DNA of 64,000 bases from Callorhinus ursinus (GCF_003265705.1 NW_020312785.1:133333772-133397771); one strand, 5' to 3'; shown: positions 47,278 through 59,075, numbered from the stretch's first letter. The notes: generated by a model from the sequence alone, not told the origin. A program made the numbers and translations.

Positions 47278-47280
<3 letters not shown>

Positions 47281-47312
<32 letters not shown>
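47281..47312 (+). repeat. (GT)16 microsatellite
   Basis: Perfect GT dinucleotide run directly before the L1 words ATGGAATACTATTTAG. Confidence 0.97.
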
Positions 47313-47315
<3 letters not shown>

Positions 47316-47800
47316 GGAATACTATTTAGTCATCAAAAATGATGAAATCTTGCCATTTGCAATGACATGGATGGAGCTAGAGTATATTATGCTAAGTGAA
47401 ATAAGTCAGTCAGAGAAAGACAAATACCATATGATCTCACTCATATGTGGAATTTAAGAAAGAAAACAGATAAACATATGGGAAGGGGAAAAGAAAAAAA
47501 GGAGAGAGGGAATCAAGCAATAGAAGACTCTTAATGATAGAAAACAAACCAAGGGTTGATGGAGGAGGTGAGTGCAGGATGGGCTAGATGGGTGAAGGGT
47601 ATTAGGAGGGCACTTGTTATGATGAGCACTGGGTGTTGTATGTAAATGATGAATCACTGAATTCTCCTAAAACCACTATTGCACTGTATGTTAACTATCT
47701 AAAACTTAAATAAATAAAAAAAGGAAATGCAGATACTTTCTTACAGTCTAGAAGTCAGATATGTAAATTAATAAGAATAATAAAAGAATGAATGAAGTAT

Positions 47801-47994
47801 GGGGCACCTGGGTGGCTCAGTTGGTTAAGTGCCTGCCTTCAGCTCAGGTCATGATCCCAAGGTCCTGGGATGGAGCACTGCATCGGGCTCCCTGCTCAGC
47901 AGGGAGTCTGCTTTTCCCTCTCCCTATACCCTTCCCCCCCCACTCATGCTTTGTCTCGTTCTCTCTCTAAATAAATAAAATATTTTTAAAAAAG
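47801..47994 (+). mobile_element. Can-SINE with 15-bp target-site duplication
   Basis: GAATGAATGAAGTAT at 47786-47800 and 47995-48009. It split the transduced segment of the L1 and is therefore younger than it. Confidence 0.96.
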
Positions 47995-48053
47995 GAATGA
48001 ATGAAGTATGTCTACAATAAAGTTATAAGTAAAAAAAAAAAAAAAGTAGTTTC

Positions 48054-48829
48054 TGTTATTATGTCCACCACTACTTCTGTTGGTACATTTTTCTATAGAC
48101 CAGTACAGATTGACTTTATCCAAACTTATTTATTCGTGATAAGGATGACTGGCATTTATCTTACTGATTATGTCTTCAAATGTAGTTGTTCTCAAGCATA
48201 CACATATAGAAATGAATTTTTATTTTATTATCAATATATTTTATTTCTTTTTACAGTTATAGTATTTTGAAATTATTCATGTAGTCAGATATATTAATTA
48301 TGTTACAGGCTACAATTACTGTAACAAGGAGACTCCAAATTACAGGGAGTCATACAAGACAGAAGTTTATCTGTCTCTTTATTGTATACCTGACCAAATG
48401 TGGGCCAATGATCCAGGGTTGGAAGAGGCTTTGCCCCATAAGATCATTTAGACTCCCAAGTTTTTTCTCTTTTATTGTTATGCCAACCCCCAGGGTTGGT
48501 CCTAATCAACATGGTCAAAAGTTGATTGCACTATCACATCTACATTCTGGCCCATGAAAATAGGTAAAGTGGAAAAGGAGTCCAAACAATTAGCTGAACA
48601 AGAAAACATTAACTTGAAGCTGCACATGTCATTTCTCTGACATCCCATTGGCAAAATTTAGTAATATGGCCGCACCCAGTGGTGAAGGGAAGGAGGAGAT
48701 ACCAGTCTACATACGGGGTTACAGTTAGTGGTCTAAGACTTTCATTTAAGAATAGAGAATGGTACGTTTCAAAATATTTCTTATAAAAGGGAGTGGTTAG
48801 GTCTGATAGAGCTGAGAACTAAGATAGAT
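48054..48829. other. ZCWPW2: Intron with an unnamed old repeat
   Basis: 48300-48720 contains words (GCACATGTCATTTCTCTGACATCCCATTGGC in pieces, AATATGGCCGCACCCAGTGG) common in an old mammalian interspersed repeat that I could not name. The rest is unassigned. Confidence 0.45.
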
Positions 48830-48985
48830 TGCCTCATTTGACCCCTATAATACGAGTGGGAAATAAGTATTACCATAATTGTTCTTACAAAGAAGCTGCT
48901 CCCAGGGGTATTAAGTGACTAACAAGAGAGGCACGGCCAGAGTAGGGTTGCAGTTCTGATGGTCCATAATACCACACCTTCTTTT
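48830..48985 (-). mobile_element. MIR-type SINE, diverged
   Basis: GCCTCATTTGACCCCTATAATA, GGTATTAAGTGACTAACAAG and GGGTTGCAGTTCTGATGGTCC (in pieces) follow the reverse MIR order. Confidence 0.5.
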
Positions 48986-49179
48986 AACACTTCTTTGCTT
49001 TTTAAATCCCTTTACTATCTTTGAGATACCAAATCACTTTCTGGTATCTTTTTAAGTATATGAATTACTTTGTATATTTGACTCTTAAATAATCGTGAGC
49101 TTCATCCTTATGAACAGGCACAATCCGACCTTTAAAACAACTCTTCATCAATATAGCAGTTTCAGATTACAAAGCATTT

Positions 49180-49315
49180 CCAGAAACATTGTCTTTCACT
49201 TCAGACCCTTGGGAAGAAGGCATAGCAGATATTGTCATCATCACCTACAAAGGAGATCATTTATAGTTAGAGAAGTGAGGGAATTCACCATAGCCACACA
49301 GTGCTCCTTAGGTAC
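49180..49315 (-). mobile_element. MIR-type SINE, diverged
   Basis: AGATATTGTCATCATCACC, TAGAGAAGTGAGGGAATTCACC and CCACACAGTGC follow the reverse MIR order. Confidence 0.5.
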
Positions 49316-49456
49316 TTTTATTTAATATTATTTTCCTTAGTTTTTATTAAAGTATTAGCAAGCTAGTCGTATTAGAGTTTGAGTGTTAATTTCACCTAAT
49401 AAAGCAGTTTTTATTTTTCTATACATTTTGGATCTATGGATATTGAAGATACTATG

Positions 49457-49696
49457 TTTTTTTAAGATTTTATTTATTTACTTATTTATTTTAAAGATGT
49501 TGTTTATTTTAGAGAGAGAGAAAGAGAGAGTGCGAGCAGGCAGAGGGGCAGAGGGAGAGGGAGAGAGAGAATCCTGAGCAGACTCCGTGCTGAGCTTGAA
49601 GCCTGATGTGGGGCTCAGTCTCACAACCCTGAGATCATGACCTGAGCTAAAACCAAGAGTCATACGCTTAACTGATTGAGCCCCCCAGGCTCCCCT
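49457..49696 (-). mobile_element. Can-SINE, older, with partial duplication
   Basis: GAAGATACTATG before the element and GAAGATAGTATT after it (49697). Reverse copy with a doubled T/A tail segment; the CTGAGC head region is altered (GAGCCCCCCAGGCTCCCC). Confidence 0.9.
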
Positions 49697-49799
49697 GAAG
49701 ATAGTATTCTTTAAAGATAGAACTGTTTTACATAAAACTCTATATGTGGACAAGAAGAAGCTGTTGGTGTGAAAGCAAAAGGTAATAATAACAATAAAA

Positions 49800-49950
49800 A
49801 TAATAATAATATGTATTAAGTGCCTGCTAAGGCCAGACATACACCTATGCTACTTCATTTGAATCAACAACAATTATGTGGAAGAGTCAGTGTTGTCTCT
49901 GGTTCGTGAATGAAGAAAATAGGTATAGGGATGTTCACCACTGCCAAAAA
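49800..49950 (-). mobile_element. MIR-type SINE, diverged
   Basis: ATGTATTAAGTGCCTGCTAAGGCCAGACATA, CTACTTCATTTGAATC and GAATGAAGAAAATAGG (in pieces) fit a degraded reverse MIR. Confidence 0.45.
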
Positions 49951-51034
49951 TGCAATACAGAGATGAATAATAAAAAAGTAAGGTAGTTGGCTGTACAGCT
50001 CCTTATCCTGGGTTGCAAATCTTAACAGTCTATTTATTTATATTTATGTAAACAAATATGTATACTTATTGTGTGTAAGTGTTTTGTGGTTGTCTTGTTT
50101 TTACAACAACGAGATCTGATTCTATGTTATTCTATAGATTTAACTACTTAAGGCTAACAGATACAGATCTGTTTTTAACATTCTGCAGAGCCTACCATAG
50201 CAGATATATCACAGTTAGTCAATCAATGTGTGGGAGTTTTCAAGTCATGGGTATGGTTTGATAACTGCTACATGCAGTGCTTTCATAAACCTCCTTGTAT
50301 GTATATCTTTAAATACTGATGCCATTATTTTTATAGGATAAATTCCCCAAATGGGCTTGATAGATCAAAGATAACCACAGTGTTACCTGCCTCCCTTAAA
50401 TCATGAGAGGACTTTGAGGAATAAGTTGTCCAAGTTCTGTGTTGGCCTGTGCTGAGCTGCACTGGCTGGTGCTGCTGCCTTTTTGGACCAAGATGTAAGA
50501 ATGTTGCCACCTTGAATACCATTCCTAAGTGCCTACCAGGAACACTGCTTCTTGGGTCAAGTAGGAGAGCTCTAAATAAATGCCTCTGCCATTCCCATAG
50601 GCTCCTTCTTTGAGCTCTTCAGCCGCATGTGGCTACCCGTTCAGATAGAGGGGAATAGTATTAGGTGCACACACCTTTTCACCTGACCACCGCTCTGCCC
50701 AGTGGAGCTGTCTGAATGAAAGAGAATTAGAGTAAGCCTCACTAATCTCTGAGTCCCACTTGAAAAAACAGAAGGGGAAGATCTAGATTGTCTCTAAGTC
50801 CCTTTCTGCTCTAATATTCCATGAAATATTTATAACAGCTCAGTAAGTAATTTCAGAATGTCAAAGGACTTGTGCAGACCAGAGTGAATATCTGGGTCAG
50901 TTGGCCCTAGAAATAAGGAAATGAAAGAATAAAAATAGTAGTGTATCAGGAAATGGGTGGAGTAGCTTCTGGTGTTGCCTGTTACAGATTCTGAAAGATG
51001 TTTGAATATAAAAACAAATATTCAGGAAACAACA
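49951..51034. other. ZCWPW2: Intron, no clear element
   Basis: Unassigned. 50270-50370 may be an old L1/HAL1 fragment (GGATAAATTCCCCAAATGGG). No exon supported. Confidence 0.4.
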
Positions 51035-51250
51035 TATTGTGGTAGAAAGAATAGAAACTTATGAATGAGCCAGATCTGCCTTCAAGGGCTAGTTCCGTAC
51101 CTTAGGCAAGTTAACTTAATCTTTGAGCCTCATCGGATTAATCTCTGATTTGGGAACTATAATAATTACCTTATGTGATTGTTATAAAGGTAACATGAAA
51201 AGCCAGTATAATAGCATAGCGTTTACTGTATTTTAGTAGGTGCTTGTTTA
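51035..51250 (+). mobile_element. MIR SINE
   Basis: TAGAAAGAATAGAAAC, GAGCCAGATCTGCC, CTTAGGCAAGTTAACTTAATCTTTGAGCCTC, TAATAATTACCTTATGTGATTG (in pieces) follow the MIR order. Confidence 0.75.
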
Positions 51251-51879
51251 ATAAAGCCTAGTACTTTTCTAATTTCTAAGAAATAGGAAGGATTTAAGAA
51301 TCATTTAAAATTTTCAGACTTACAATAACATCATAGTTCTATTAGATAAAAGTAAAAGTCTGTTTTTAAAAGTAAGTCCCACATTTTAATCATTTAATTT
51401 TTTCAAAGTAATATAATAACATTATATTTGGAGGACAGAATTTTTTAAATCATCCACAATCCATCCCCTTAATTAAAAATTTTAAATTAATTTTATGCAT
51501 TTGTTTACAGTTATTTCTATATACATGTTTATTTGCTAGTTTTAATCATTGAATAATGTGCTATTAATGTTTTCATGTATGTATTATATCACAAATCCTT
51601 TTCATGTTTTATGGTTCTTATTACTTTTAAGAGGTTTTTTTTTAATTAGTGAAGTAGCATTGTGAGAAAACAAAAAAGAGCAGATATAAATTCTTTCCCA
51701 GCTATAATTTCAGTTCTGAAAGAAAAACCACTGTTAATAATTTTATATACTTTATATAGTATACTTTATATAGTATATGTATACTATATAAAGTATAAAT
51801 ATATGTGTTATATGTGCAAATAAATTTTTATGAGTAAATAAAATCTAATATTTATATGTATAAAGTAGATATACTTTGT
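51251..51879. other. ZCWPW2: AT-rich intron with a palindrome
   Basis: Unassigned, apart from the 17-bp-arm inverted repeat at 51761-51796. Confidence 0.5.
51761..51796. repeat. Perfect inverted repeat, 17-bp arms, 2-nt loop
   Basis: ATACTTTATATAGTATA, then TG, then TATACTATATAAAGTAT. The left arm also extends a 14-bp tandem repeat (ACTTTATATAGTAT) that starts at 51749. Confidence 0.93.
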
Positions 51880-54060
51880 TAACATAAATGGAATGAATTA
51901 AACCTTACTTTTTTCATTCAATAATATATTGTGGACATCGTCTCAAGTCAGAGATCTACCAGATCAAACCCATTTGCATAGCATATCTTTTTATAGAAGT
52001 TTCTTCATTTATTGAACACTCTCCTGGACATTTAGGTTGATTCTGGATTAGCAAAATTATAAATAAAAATGCAGCAACATCATTGTACACAAATCTCTTT
52101 AAATGTTTCTGTAAATATTTCTACACTAAAAATTGCTAGAAGAGGACTTGCTGAGTCAAAGAGTAGGCACATTTTAAATTTTGCCAAATTGCTAAACTTC
52201 TCCCATTTGCCAAATTCCCCTACATTATTGTACCACCTATAGTACCGTTACTGGTGTAAGGGAATGTCTAGACTGCCTTAACTTGCCAACTCCTAGCCAT
52301 TACCAGTCTTTTTTTCTTTATAATTTGTTGTATTTTTATTATAAATTTATATAATACATGCTAGTGAAAAAATACCAAGGCTTACAAAAGTGTGTAAAAT
52401 GGAAAGTTCAAGTCATTTTCTTCCCCCTTGCTGCCCCACCTCTAACATTTCACTATTTCAAAATCTGAAAATAAGCATCTTTGTGCATTTTTGTACATTT
52501 GTGCACAAATTTCAGCAGAATAATTCCTATAAGTGAAATTGCTGGGTAAAGTGTGTGTGTTTAAAATCTGGTTATATATAAGGAAAGACTGAAAAATTGT
52601 TACATATTGAGGGAAACTATGGAAGCATAATAATCAAATGTAATGTGAGATCCTAGTTTGAGTCCTGAACAGAAGAAGAACATCAATGGGAAAACTGATG
52701 AAATTTGAATTAGGTCTTTATTCAGTTAATGGTTTTGTAGCAATGCTAATTTGTGTTTTGACAATTGTACTATGATTATGTGTAATGTTAACATTAGGGA
52801 AGGCTGGGTGAAGGATATATGGGAACTCTTTCGAGCTAAATACACAACTTTCTGTAAATCTAAAATTATTTCAAAATAAAAGTTAAAAATTCTAGTCAAG
52901 TATTGTCAAATTCTCTTCAAAGCAGTTACATCTGAGTACTCCCACCAGTGCTTTTCCTACTGTCTTGCCAGCTTTAGATATCACCAGTCTTTACATATTT
53001 GCCAATATTTAAAAGGAGATGCAAAATAACAATAATATTGTTATTTTCATTTGCTGTTATCTATTTTTTTATTTTAATGAGGTTAAGCACTTCTTTTTTT
53101 TTAAAGATTTTATTTATTTATTTGAGAGAGAGAGAGCACGCACAAGCAGGGGCAGCAGCAGGAAAGGGAGAAGCAGGGTGCCATCCCAAGACCTCAAGTT
53201 TAGGACCTGAGCTGAAGGCAGACATTTAACTGACTGAGCCACCCAGGCGCCCCGAGGTTGAGCATTTATTAATGTATTTATTGACATTGTATTTCTTCTG
53301 AAAACTGCCTGTTTATACTCTTGCCTGCTTCTTCCATAGGCTGGCTTCTCTCTCTTATTTTTTTTTTATTAAATTGTAGGTGCTCTCTTTAGTTATTGAT
53401 TGTTAATACTTTGTTAATATGCTGCAAACATTTTCTCAGTTTTCCTTTTTTGTAGTTCTTTTGTTGTACTTACATAGTAAAACCTTTTTTTCTTTTAGGG
53501 TTTTAGAGCTTTTCTGACATGCTTTGAAAGACTGCCCTTTCATTAAAACAAAATATGTTGTGATTCATTTAATCTTTCTTCTATTGCTGTTGGTCACACT
53601 CTGATGAAAATCTCCATGAATATTGCTTCCCTTCCCACCACATGTTTGGTTTCCTTCTGACAACTCCTGGTAGAAGGATCCCTAGGACAGCTATAGGAAC
53701 ACGTCGGGTTGTTCACTCTTACCAGCAGTGCATGCAAATGCCACAGTCATTGACAGGTATTGTCACATAAAGATGTTGTCACCAGTGTATGTCATACTTT
53801 GTTGTTTTAATTTGCGTTTCTTTGACTTGAGGTAATAAATTGTCTATGTCTGAGTTCTTAATATTTGCTTGCAAATTTATATGAACATTTTATATGCTAG
53901 TCATGAAAATATTAATTTTTTGTCATCGTTTCAGTATATGCTTTTCCCAGCATATTGCTTGCTTTTCCATTATTTTTTTCCTGGAAATATGGAGGTTAAA
54001 TATTTGTATGTGGTCACATCTACATTTCTGAGATTTTTTTTACTTATTACTTAGCATAGA
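51880..54060 (-). mobile_element. Old L1/HAL1-type fragments, reverse
   Basis: Several stretches carry the reverse C-terminal ORF2-like signature: ATTGAACACTCTCCTGGACATTTAGGTTG, GCTAGAAGAGGACTTGCTGAGTCAAAGAG, CAGTTACATCTGAGTACTCCCACCAGTGC (in pieces), and a related block near 53690-53880. A Can-SINE at 53093-53253 interrupts. More than one insertion may be present. Confidence 0.5.
53093..53253 (-). mobile_element. Can-SINE with 14-bp target-site duplication
   Basis: GAGGTTAAGCACTT (53079-53092) and GAGGTTGAGCATTT (53254-53267). Reverse copy, shortened in the body, with GAGCCACCCAGGCGCCCC head. Confidence 0.94.
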
Positions 54061-54074
54061 CTTCTTCATAGATA

Positions 54075-54340
54075 ATAATGCAGTGGAGTGAGTAAGAAGA
54101 ACATCTAGAGGTAGACTGTCAAGGCATGAATCCTGGCTCTGTCACCTACTAGCAGAGTGATCTTAAGTTAGCTACTTAACTCTGTAAGCTCTCAATCTCC
54201 TGTTACGTGGGAAGAATGGAAGTATTGCAAAGACTCTGACTCTGACAATTTGTGTAAAGATTGCTCTGACAATTTGTATAAAGTACATAACACAGTGCTT
54301 AGAACATAGAAAACATTTCACAAATGTTAGCTATTATTAT
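54075..54340 (+). mobile_element. MIR SINE with internal tandem duplication
   Basis: MIR order: AATCCTGGCTCTGTCACCTACTAGCAG, GTTAGCTACTTAACTCTGTAAGC, AAGTACATAACACAGTGCTTAGAAC (in pieces). A 24-bp step duplication lies at 54240-54283. Confidence 0.85.
54240..54283 (+). repeat. 24-bp tandem duplication in the MIR
   Basis: CTCTGACAATTTGTGTAAAG at 54240-54259 and CTCTGACAATTTGTATAAAG at 54264-54283, one mismatch, with a partial third unit upstream (GACTCTGA). Confidence 0.9.
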
Positions 54341-54825
54341 GGGAATATGGATTTATTTTTATATGAGATACAAGGATAGGGTATAAAAATTTTATGCAAC
54401 TTGCTAAGATGGGTTTCAGGACATACTACCCCAAACATGGCATCTTGGTATATTGAATTTTTCAAGCTGAAGGAATTTGTGATATGGCAGGTGCAGGAAG
54501 AATTTTCTGACTTTCCCTGGAGCAGGTTGTAAGAGCCTCATATAAGATGTCATCCTTACAATGGGAGGAAAGAAGCATTTTTATCTCTGAAGGTAGAGGG
54601 AGCCTGAGAAGAATCTGAGGGAGTAAGCCTTGCCATTTCCACAGTTTCCTACACTTAGCTCCTTCCCTTTCATGTCCTGTCATATTTTCCCATGACCTTC
54701 TACTCTTCAAACCTAGCTTAAAAACTCAGGTTTAACTGCTTCTTTGGGTGTTCATGTCCTTAATGAAGACTGCCATGTCACATAAAACTTACATTAAATA
54801 AATCTGTATGCTTGTTGTTGTTTGC
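54341..54825. other. ZCWPW2: Intron, no feature seen
   Basis: Unassigned; includes a purine-rich stretch around 54540-54620. Confidence 0.45.
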
Positions 54826-55027
54826 TTTTTTTAAAGATTTATTTACTTATTTGAGAGAGTGTGTGTGTGAGCAGGGGGGAGGGGTAAAGGGAGAAGGAGA
54901 GAGAGAACCCTCAAGCAAACCCCCCACTAAGTATGGAGCCCGAGTTGGGGGTCGATCCCAGGACCCCGAGATCATAACCTGAGCTGAAATCAAGAGTTGG
55001 ACACTCAACTGACTCACCCAGGTGCCC
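54826..55027 (-). mobile_element. Can-SINE, older
   Basis: Reverse copy: TTTTTTTAAAGATTTATTTACTTATTTGAGAGAG, then GGACCCCGAGATCATAACCTGAGC and CACCCAGGTGCCCC (in pieces). Target duplication not evident. Confidence 0.92.
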
Positions 55028-57108
55028 CTAATGCTTTTCTCTTGTTAATCTGTTTTTTGTTACCTGAGCCCCCACTGAGAACTTAGAAGGGTAGAGGAAA
55101 AAGACATTTTTCCTCCCTACACTGCCAACTATTCCAGTACCATTTATTGACTAGCAAGTAATGTTTCCCTTCTTTACTGTTTTTTGCCTTCTTTATAATA
55201 TATAATATGCCATCTTCATCATGTAACATATGACATTTGATGTGTCAAAATACCTACTTCTGTATCTATTCATCTATCTGGTCTTAAAACAAATTTCAAA
55301 TTGCCTTAGTTATTGTTTATCTTTTCTTTAATGTGTGGATTTGTGATCCTTCATTTGTATAATTTTTTAAAATTGTTTTCATAGTTCTTATCTTTACTTT
55401 TTCAAATTGTATTGTGTCTTTGCATACGTATATGTGTGGGTGTATATATATGTATAATGTATGTATGTATTTTCTGTATATTATGATATTTTGACATTTT
55501 AAAAAACCTTTCTGGCTGGGGAAGGACTGCCCCTTACAGGTAGCAAGGGGTACATCTTTCATATGCAAATCAACCAGTCCTAAACCCTTATCAACCTCAA
55601 CTGGCTTCTTACCAAACTCTGAAATACCAAGCCACTATTTCCATTGCCCTAAATCATCCCAGAATTGAGTACTAAGCAACTGGAGACCATTCCTATAGGC
55701 CAGAGCCCTCCAGAATTATTCAAACTAGCCAATCCTGAACTGTTCACCCTACCCTACCTTGCCTTTCCTCTAGAAACCCCAATAAAAGCACAATTTAAAT
55801 CGCTTTAACTACATACAAATGAACTTTAGAATTATATAGTGAAGTCCCAAGAAAAATTCTGTTGAGATGATGATTGGTATTGTAGAAAATCTATGTGTTA
55901 ATTTAGGGAGAATTTATAAGTTTATAATATTAAATACACCCATGTAGAAACACAACCTGTCTCTCTATTCATTTCTCTTTAGTTTTTTTAATGTAGAATT
56001 TTACATATTTCTAATTAAGACTATCTCAGATACTGTTACTAATTGGAAAAGGATCTCTTTGTCATTATGTTTTCTAATTTTTTTCCTTATATACAGAAAT
56101 TATGTGTGTATGTATGGGTATCTTTTTTCCTAACACTTCGCTTTTATTACTGCCAAGAGTTTAACTTGTAACACTTTGAATGACAAAATTAATGTAACTG
56201 TCTTGATTTATACATTTATGTGTGAGGAAATTAGGCTATTATATTTTCTGATGAAAAAATATTTTCCCCAAAATTATTGCAAAAATTCTTCATAATCAGG
56301 AAATTTTCATTAGCCCTGTCGCAGGATAAGTTGCTTACATTTTATGACTAGATGTCTAGATATTTGTGTTAATTAATAAGCTTGCTATTAATATAGAATT
56401 CATGTACTGAAATTCACTTGATTCACTAACTTTATATGCATCCTTCCCCAAAGATAAATATTAAAATAGATCCCTACTGCTGGCTTCTAGCCCCAGGCAG
56501 ACAGAAATCTCTGAAAAGAATAGTAAGCAGAGGAACCCCTTGGGAAGAGTCACAGTCAGAATTCAAAACTCATTTAGTTTCCTTTTGGATTCTACTCCGT
56601 GGGCATCATTCACCTTTCCATTGGCCAGTGTTCCCCAAACTTGAATCATTCAGGTATTCTATAACCATTTTGCCATTTTTCTATACTGTTAGTTACTATA
56701 GTTTTCTTTCATTTGACTTACCTTTTTCTTAATTTTTTGTATTGAGGTAAAATTTAAACACTGTGGAAGATCTTAAGTGTAGAGTTTCATGAGTTTTTCT
56801 TAAATGTATACACTCATGTAACTACCATCCCTGATCAAAATAGAGAATATTTTCATCACCCCAAATCTAAATTTTAAAACGCAATTGCACTATTTTGTTG
56901 TGCATTTGCATTTTTAAAATACATAGAAATATATATTAATATATATATATAAATTATCCATTTACCCCTTTAAATCATCAATGGAAATCTTAATGTAGAA
57001 AGTTATTTTCATACTAATTTCAATTACCCTGTGCTCAAAACATGGAGGGAAACTGGGAAACTGTACCACTACAAGGCAGTGTTGTGAAACAGACTTCCAG
57101 GGAAGTAA
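55028..57108. other. ZCWPW2: Intron with possible old LTR and L1 pieces
   Basis: 55505-55805 has the C-rich composition and AATAAAAGC-type ending of an old retrovirus-like LTR, with no internal genes. 56735-56880 (TATTGAGGTAAAATTTAAACAC, CATGTAACTACCATCCCTGATC) is an old L1 3'-UTR signature in reverse. The rest is unassigned. Confidence 0.4.
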
Positions 57109-57222
57109 TTTTTTTTTTAAAGATTCTGTTTTTAAGTAATCTCTACACCCAACTTGAGGCTTGAACTCATAACCCCAAGATCAAGAGTCACATGCTCTTC
57201 CAACTGAGCAGGCATAGGCACC
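57109..57222 (-). mobile_element. Older short tRNA-derived carnivore SINE
   Basis: T-rich tail, AAGTAATCTCTACACCCAAC, GGCTTGAACTCATAACCCCAAGATCAAGAGTCACATGCTC (in pieces), ACTGAGC and GGCACCCC. Same short type as 29201-29320, reversed. Confidence 0.8.
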
Positions 57223-57329
57223 CCTGCTCTATTTAAAGATATTCCAGTTAGTCATTCTAACTAAATACATATTTAAGTTAAAAAAAAGTTTACTTTGGGA
57301 CTTAAGTATTTGCTTAACCCTTTCTTTGC

Positions 57330-59075
57330 TTTGGCTTTCAGTCCATGGATCTGACTTTAGCCAGATTGATCTCCTTGTCATTCTCATAAGATGGGCAGTG
57401 GCAGTGGGAGCAGCTTGGGGGATAGAAGAGAAATGTGTGTTCAATTGTCTGAAGGCTGAGAGAGGTGAGGGAGCTGTAGAAGAAAAATTTGAAGCTAGCA
57501 GAGATCGGTTCATAAGGTTGAAGGAAAGAAGCTGTCTTTATAAAAGTGTAAGGTAAAGCAGTTAAGTGTTGATGTAGAAGCCAAAGCAAGTTATCCAGAA
57601 GATCTAGCTAACCTAATTTATGAATGTGGCTCCATTAAACAATTGTTTTTCACTGTAGATGAAATAGCCTTATTTTGGAAGAAGACACCATCTAGGACTT
57701 TCATAGCTGGAGAGGAGAAGTCAATGCCTGGCTTCAAAGCTTCACAGAATAGGCTGACTCTCTTGTTAGAGGCTCATGCACTTGGTGACTTTAAGTTGAA
57801 ACCAGTCCAAAAATCCTAGGGCCCTATAAGAATTATGCTAAATTATCTATTCTGCCTATGCTCTATAAATGGAACAACAAAGCCTGGATGATAGTACCTC
57901 TATTTACAACATGTTTTACTGAATATTTTAAGCCCACCGTTGAGACCTACTGCTCAGAAAAAAAATTATTCCTTTCAAAATATTACTGCTCATTGACAAT
58001 GCACATAGTCACCCATGAGCTATAATGGAGATATACAATGAGAATAATGTTGATTTCATACCTGCTAATTCAACATCCATTCTACAGCCCATGGATCAAG
58101 GAGTAATTTCAACTTTCAAGTCTTATTATTTAAGAAATATGTTTCAAAAGGCTATAGTTGCCATAGAGAGTGATTGCTCTGATGGATCTGGGCAAAGTAA
58201 ATTGAAAACCTTCTGGAAAAGAATCACCCTTCTAGATGTCATTAAGAACATTTGTGATTCATGGGAAGAGGTCAAAATATCAACTTAACAGGAATTTTGA
58301 AGAAATTGATTTCAACCCTCATGGATGACATTGAGTTATTCAAGACTTCAGTGGGGGAAGTAACTGCAGATATGATAGAAATAGCAAGAAACTAGAATTA
58401 TAAATAGAACCTGAAGATGGGACTGAATTCCCGCAATCTCATGATAAAACTTGAACGGATGAGGAGTTGCTTCTTATGGATGAGCAAAGAAAGTGGTTTC
58501 TTAAGATGGAATCTACTCCTGGTGCAGATGCTGTGAGGATTGTTGAAATGACAACAAAGGATTTAGAATATAACGAACTTTGTTGATAAAGCCGTGGCAG
58601 GGTTTGAAAGGATTAACTCCAATTTTGAAAGTGCTATTATGGGTAAAATGCCTTCAAACAGCATCACATACTACAGAGAAATTATTTGTGAAAGGAAGAG
58701 TCAACTGATGTGGCAAACTTCATTGTTGCCTTATTTTAAGAAATTGCCACAGCCACCTCAGCCTTCAGCAATCACTACCCTGATCGGTCAGCAGCCATCA
58801 ACATCAAGGCAAGACCCTCCACCAGGAAAAAGACTAGGACTTGCTGAAAACTCAGATGGTGGTTTGCATATTTTTTAGCAATAAAGTTTTTTAATTAAGG
58901 TATGTACATTGCTTTTATAGACATGCTTTGCACACCTAATAGACTACAGGATAGTATAAACATAATTTTTATATGCACGGGGAAACCAAAAAATTCATTT
59001 GACTCACTTTATTGTAATAGTCACTTTGTTGCAGTGGTCTGGAACTGAACCTATAATATCCCCAAGGTAGACCTG
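57330..59075 (+). mobile_element. Tigger1 DNA transposon with decayed transposase
   Basis: The + strand reads a pogo/Tigger transposase in broken frames. An N-terminal block lies near 57440-57560 (G-E-G-A-V-E-E-K-F). The DDE region follows with many stops, then [10 protein letters not shown] in the open piece 58025-58288 (87 codons), and the C-terminal tail 58594-58878 ([11 protein letters not shown]). The noncoding 3' end matches Tigger1 down to ...AGGTAGACCTG with TA following at 59076. The 5' inverted repeat is not visible, so the copy is 5'-incomplete. The protein normally cuts and pastes the element at TA sites. Several human TIGD genes descend from this family, but this copy has frameshifts and stops. 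Confidence 0.9.

Larger units (their letters stand above)
46880..48041 (+). mobile_element. 5'-inverted L1 with 3' transduction, nested Can-SINE
   Basis: AAAAGTAGTTTC occurs at 46868-46879 and 48042-48053. 46880-46913 is ORF2 sequence inverted (minus); from 46914 ORF2 and the carnivore 3' UTR read plus to a first short A-tail at 47714-47722. About 99 bp of non-L1 sequence follows (47723-47800 and 48010-48030, interrupted by a Can-SINE), with AATAAA at 48016-48021 and a second poly(A) tail at 48031. This is the structure of L1 read-through to a downstream poly(A) site at its source locus. A (GT)16 run and a copied 38-bp segment lie inside. Confidence 0.82.

Noticed and set aside
47152..47457. 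101-codon + strand open frame containing a valine-cysteine run
   Set aside because: It is L1 ORF2 read through the (GT)16 microsatellite, which produces the V-C repeat.
55505..55805. A complete endogenous retrovirus
   Set aside because: Only LTR-like composition and a poly(A)-signal-like ending are visible; no internal genes, second LTR or primer-binding site were found nearby.
58025..58878. A domesticated TIGD-type gene
   Set aside because: The reading frame is interrupted throughout the central transposase region and the noncoding Tigger1 3' end is attached, so it is a transposon remnant.
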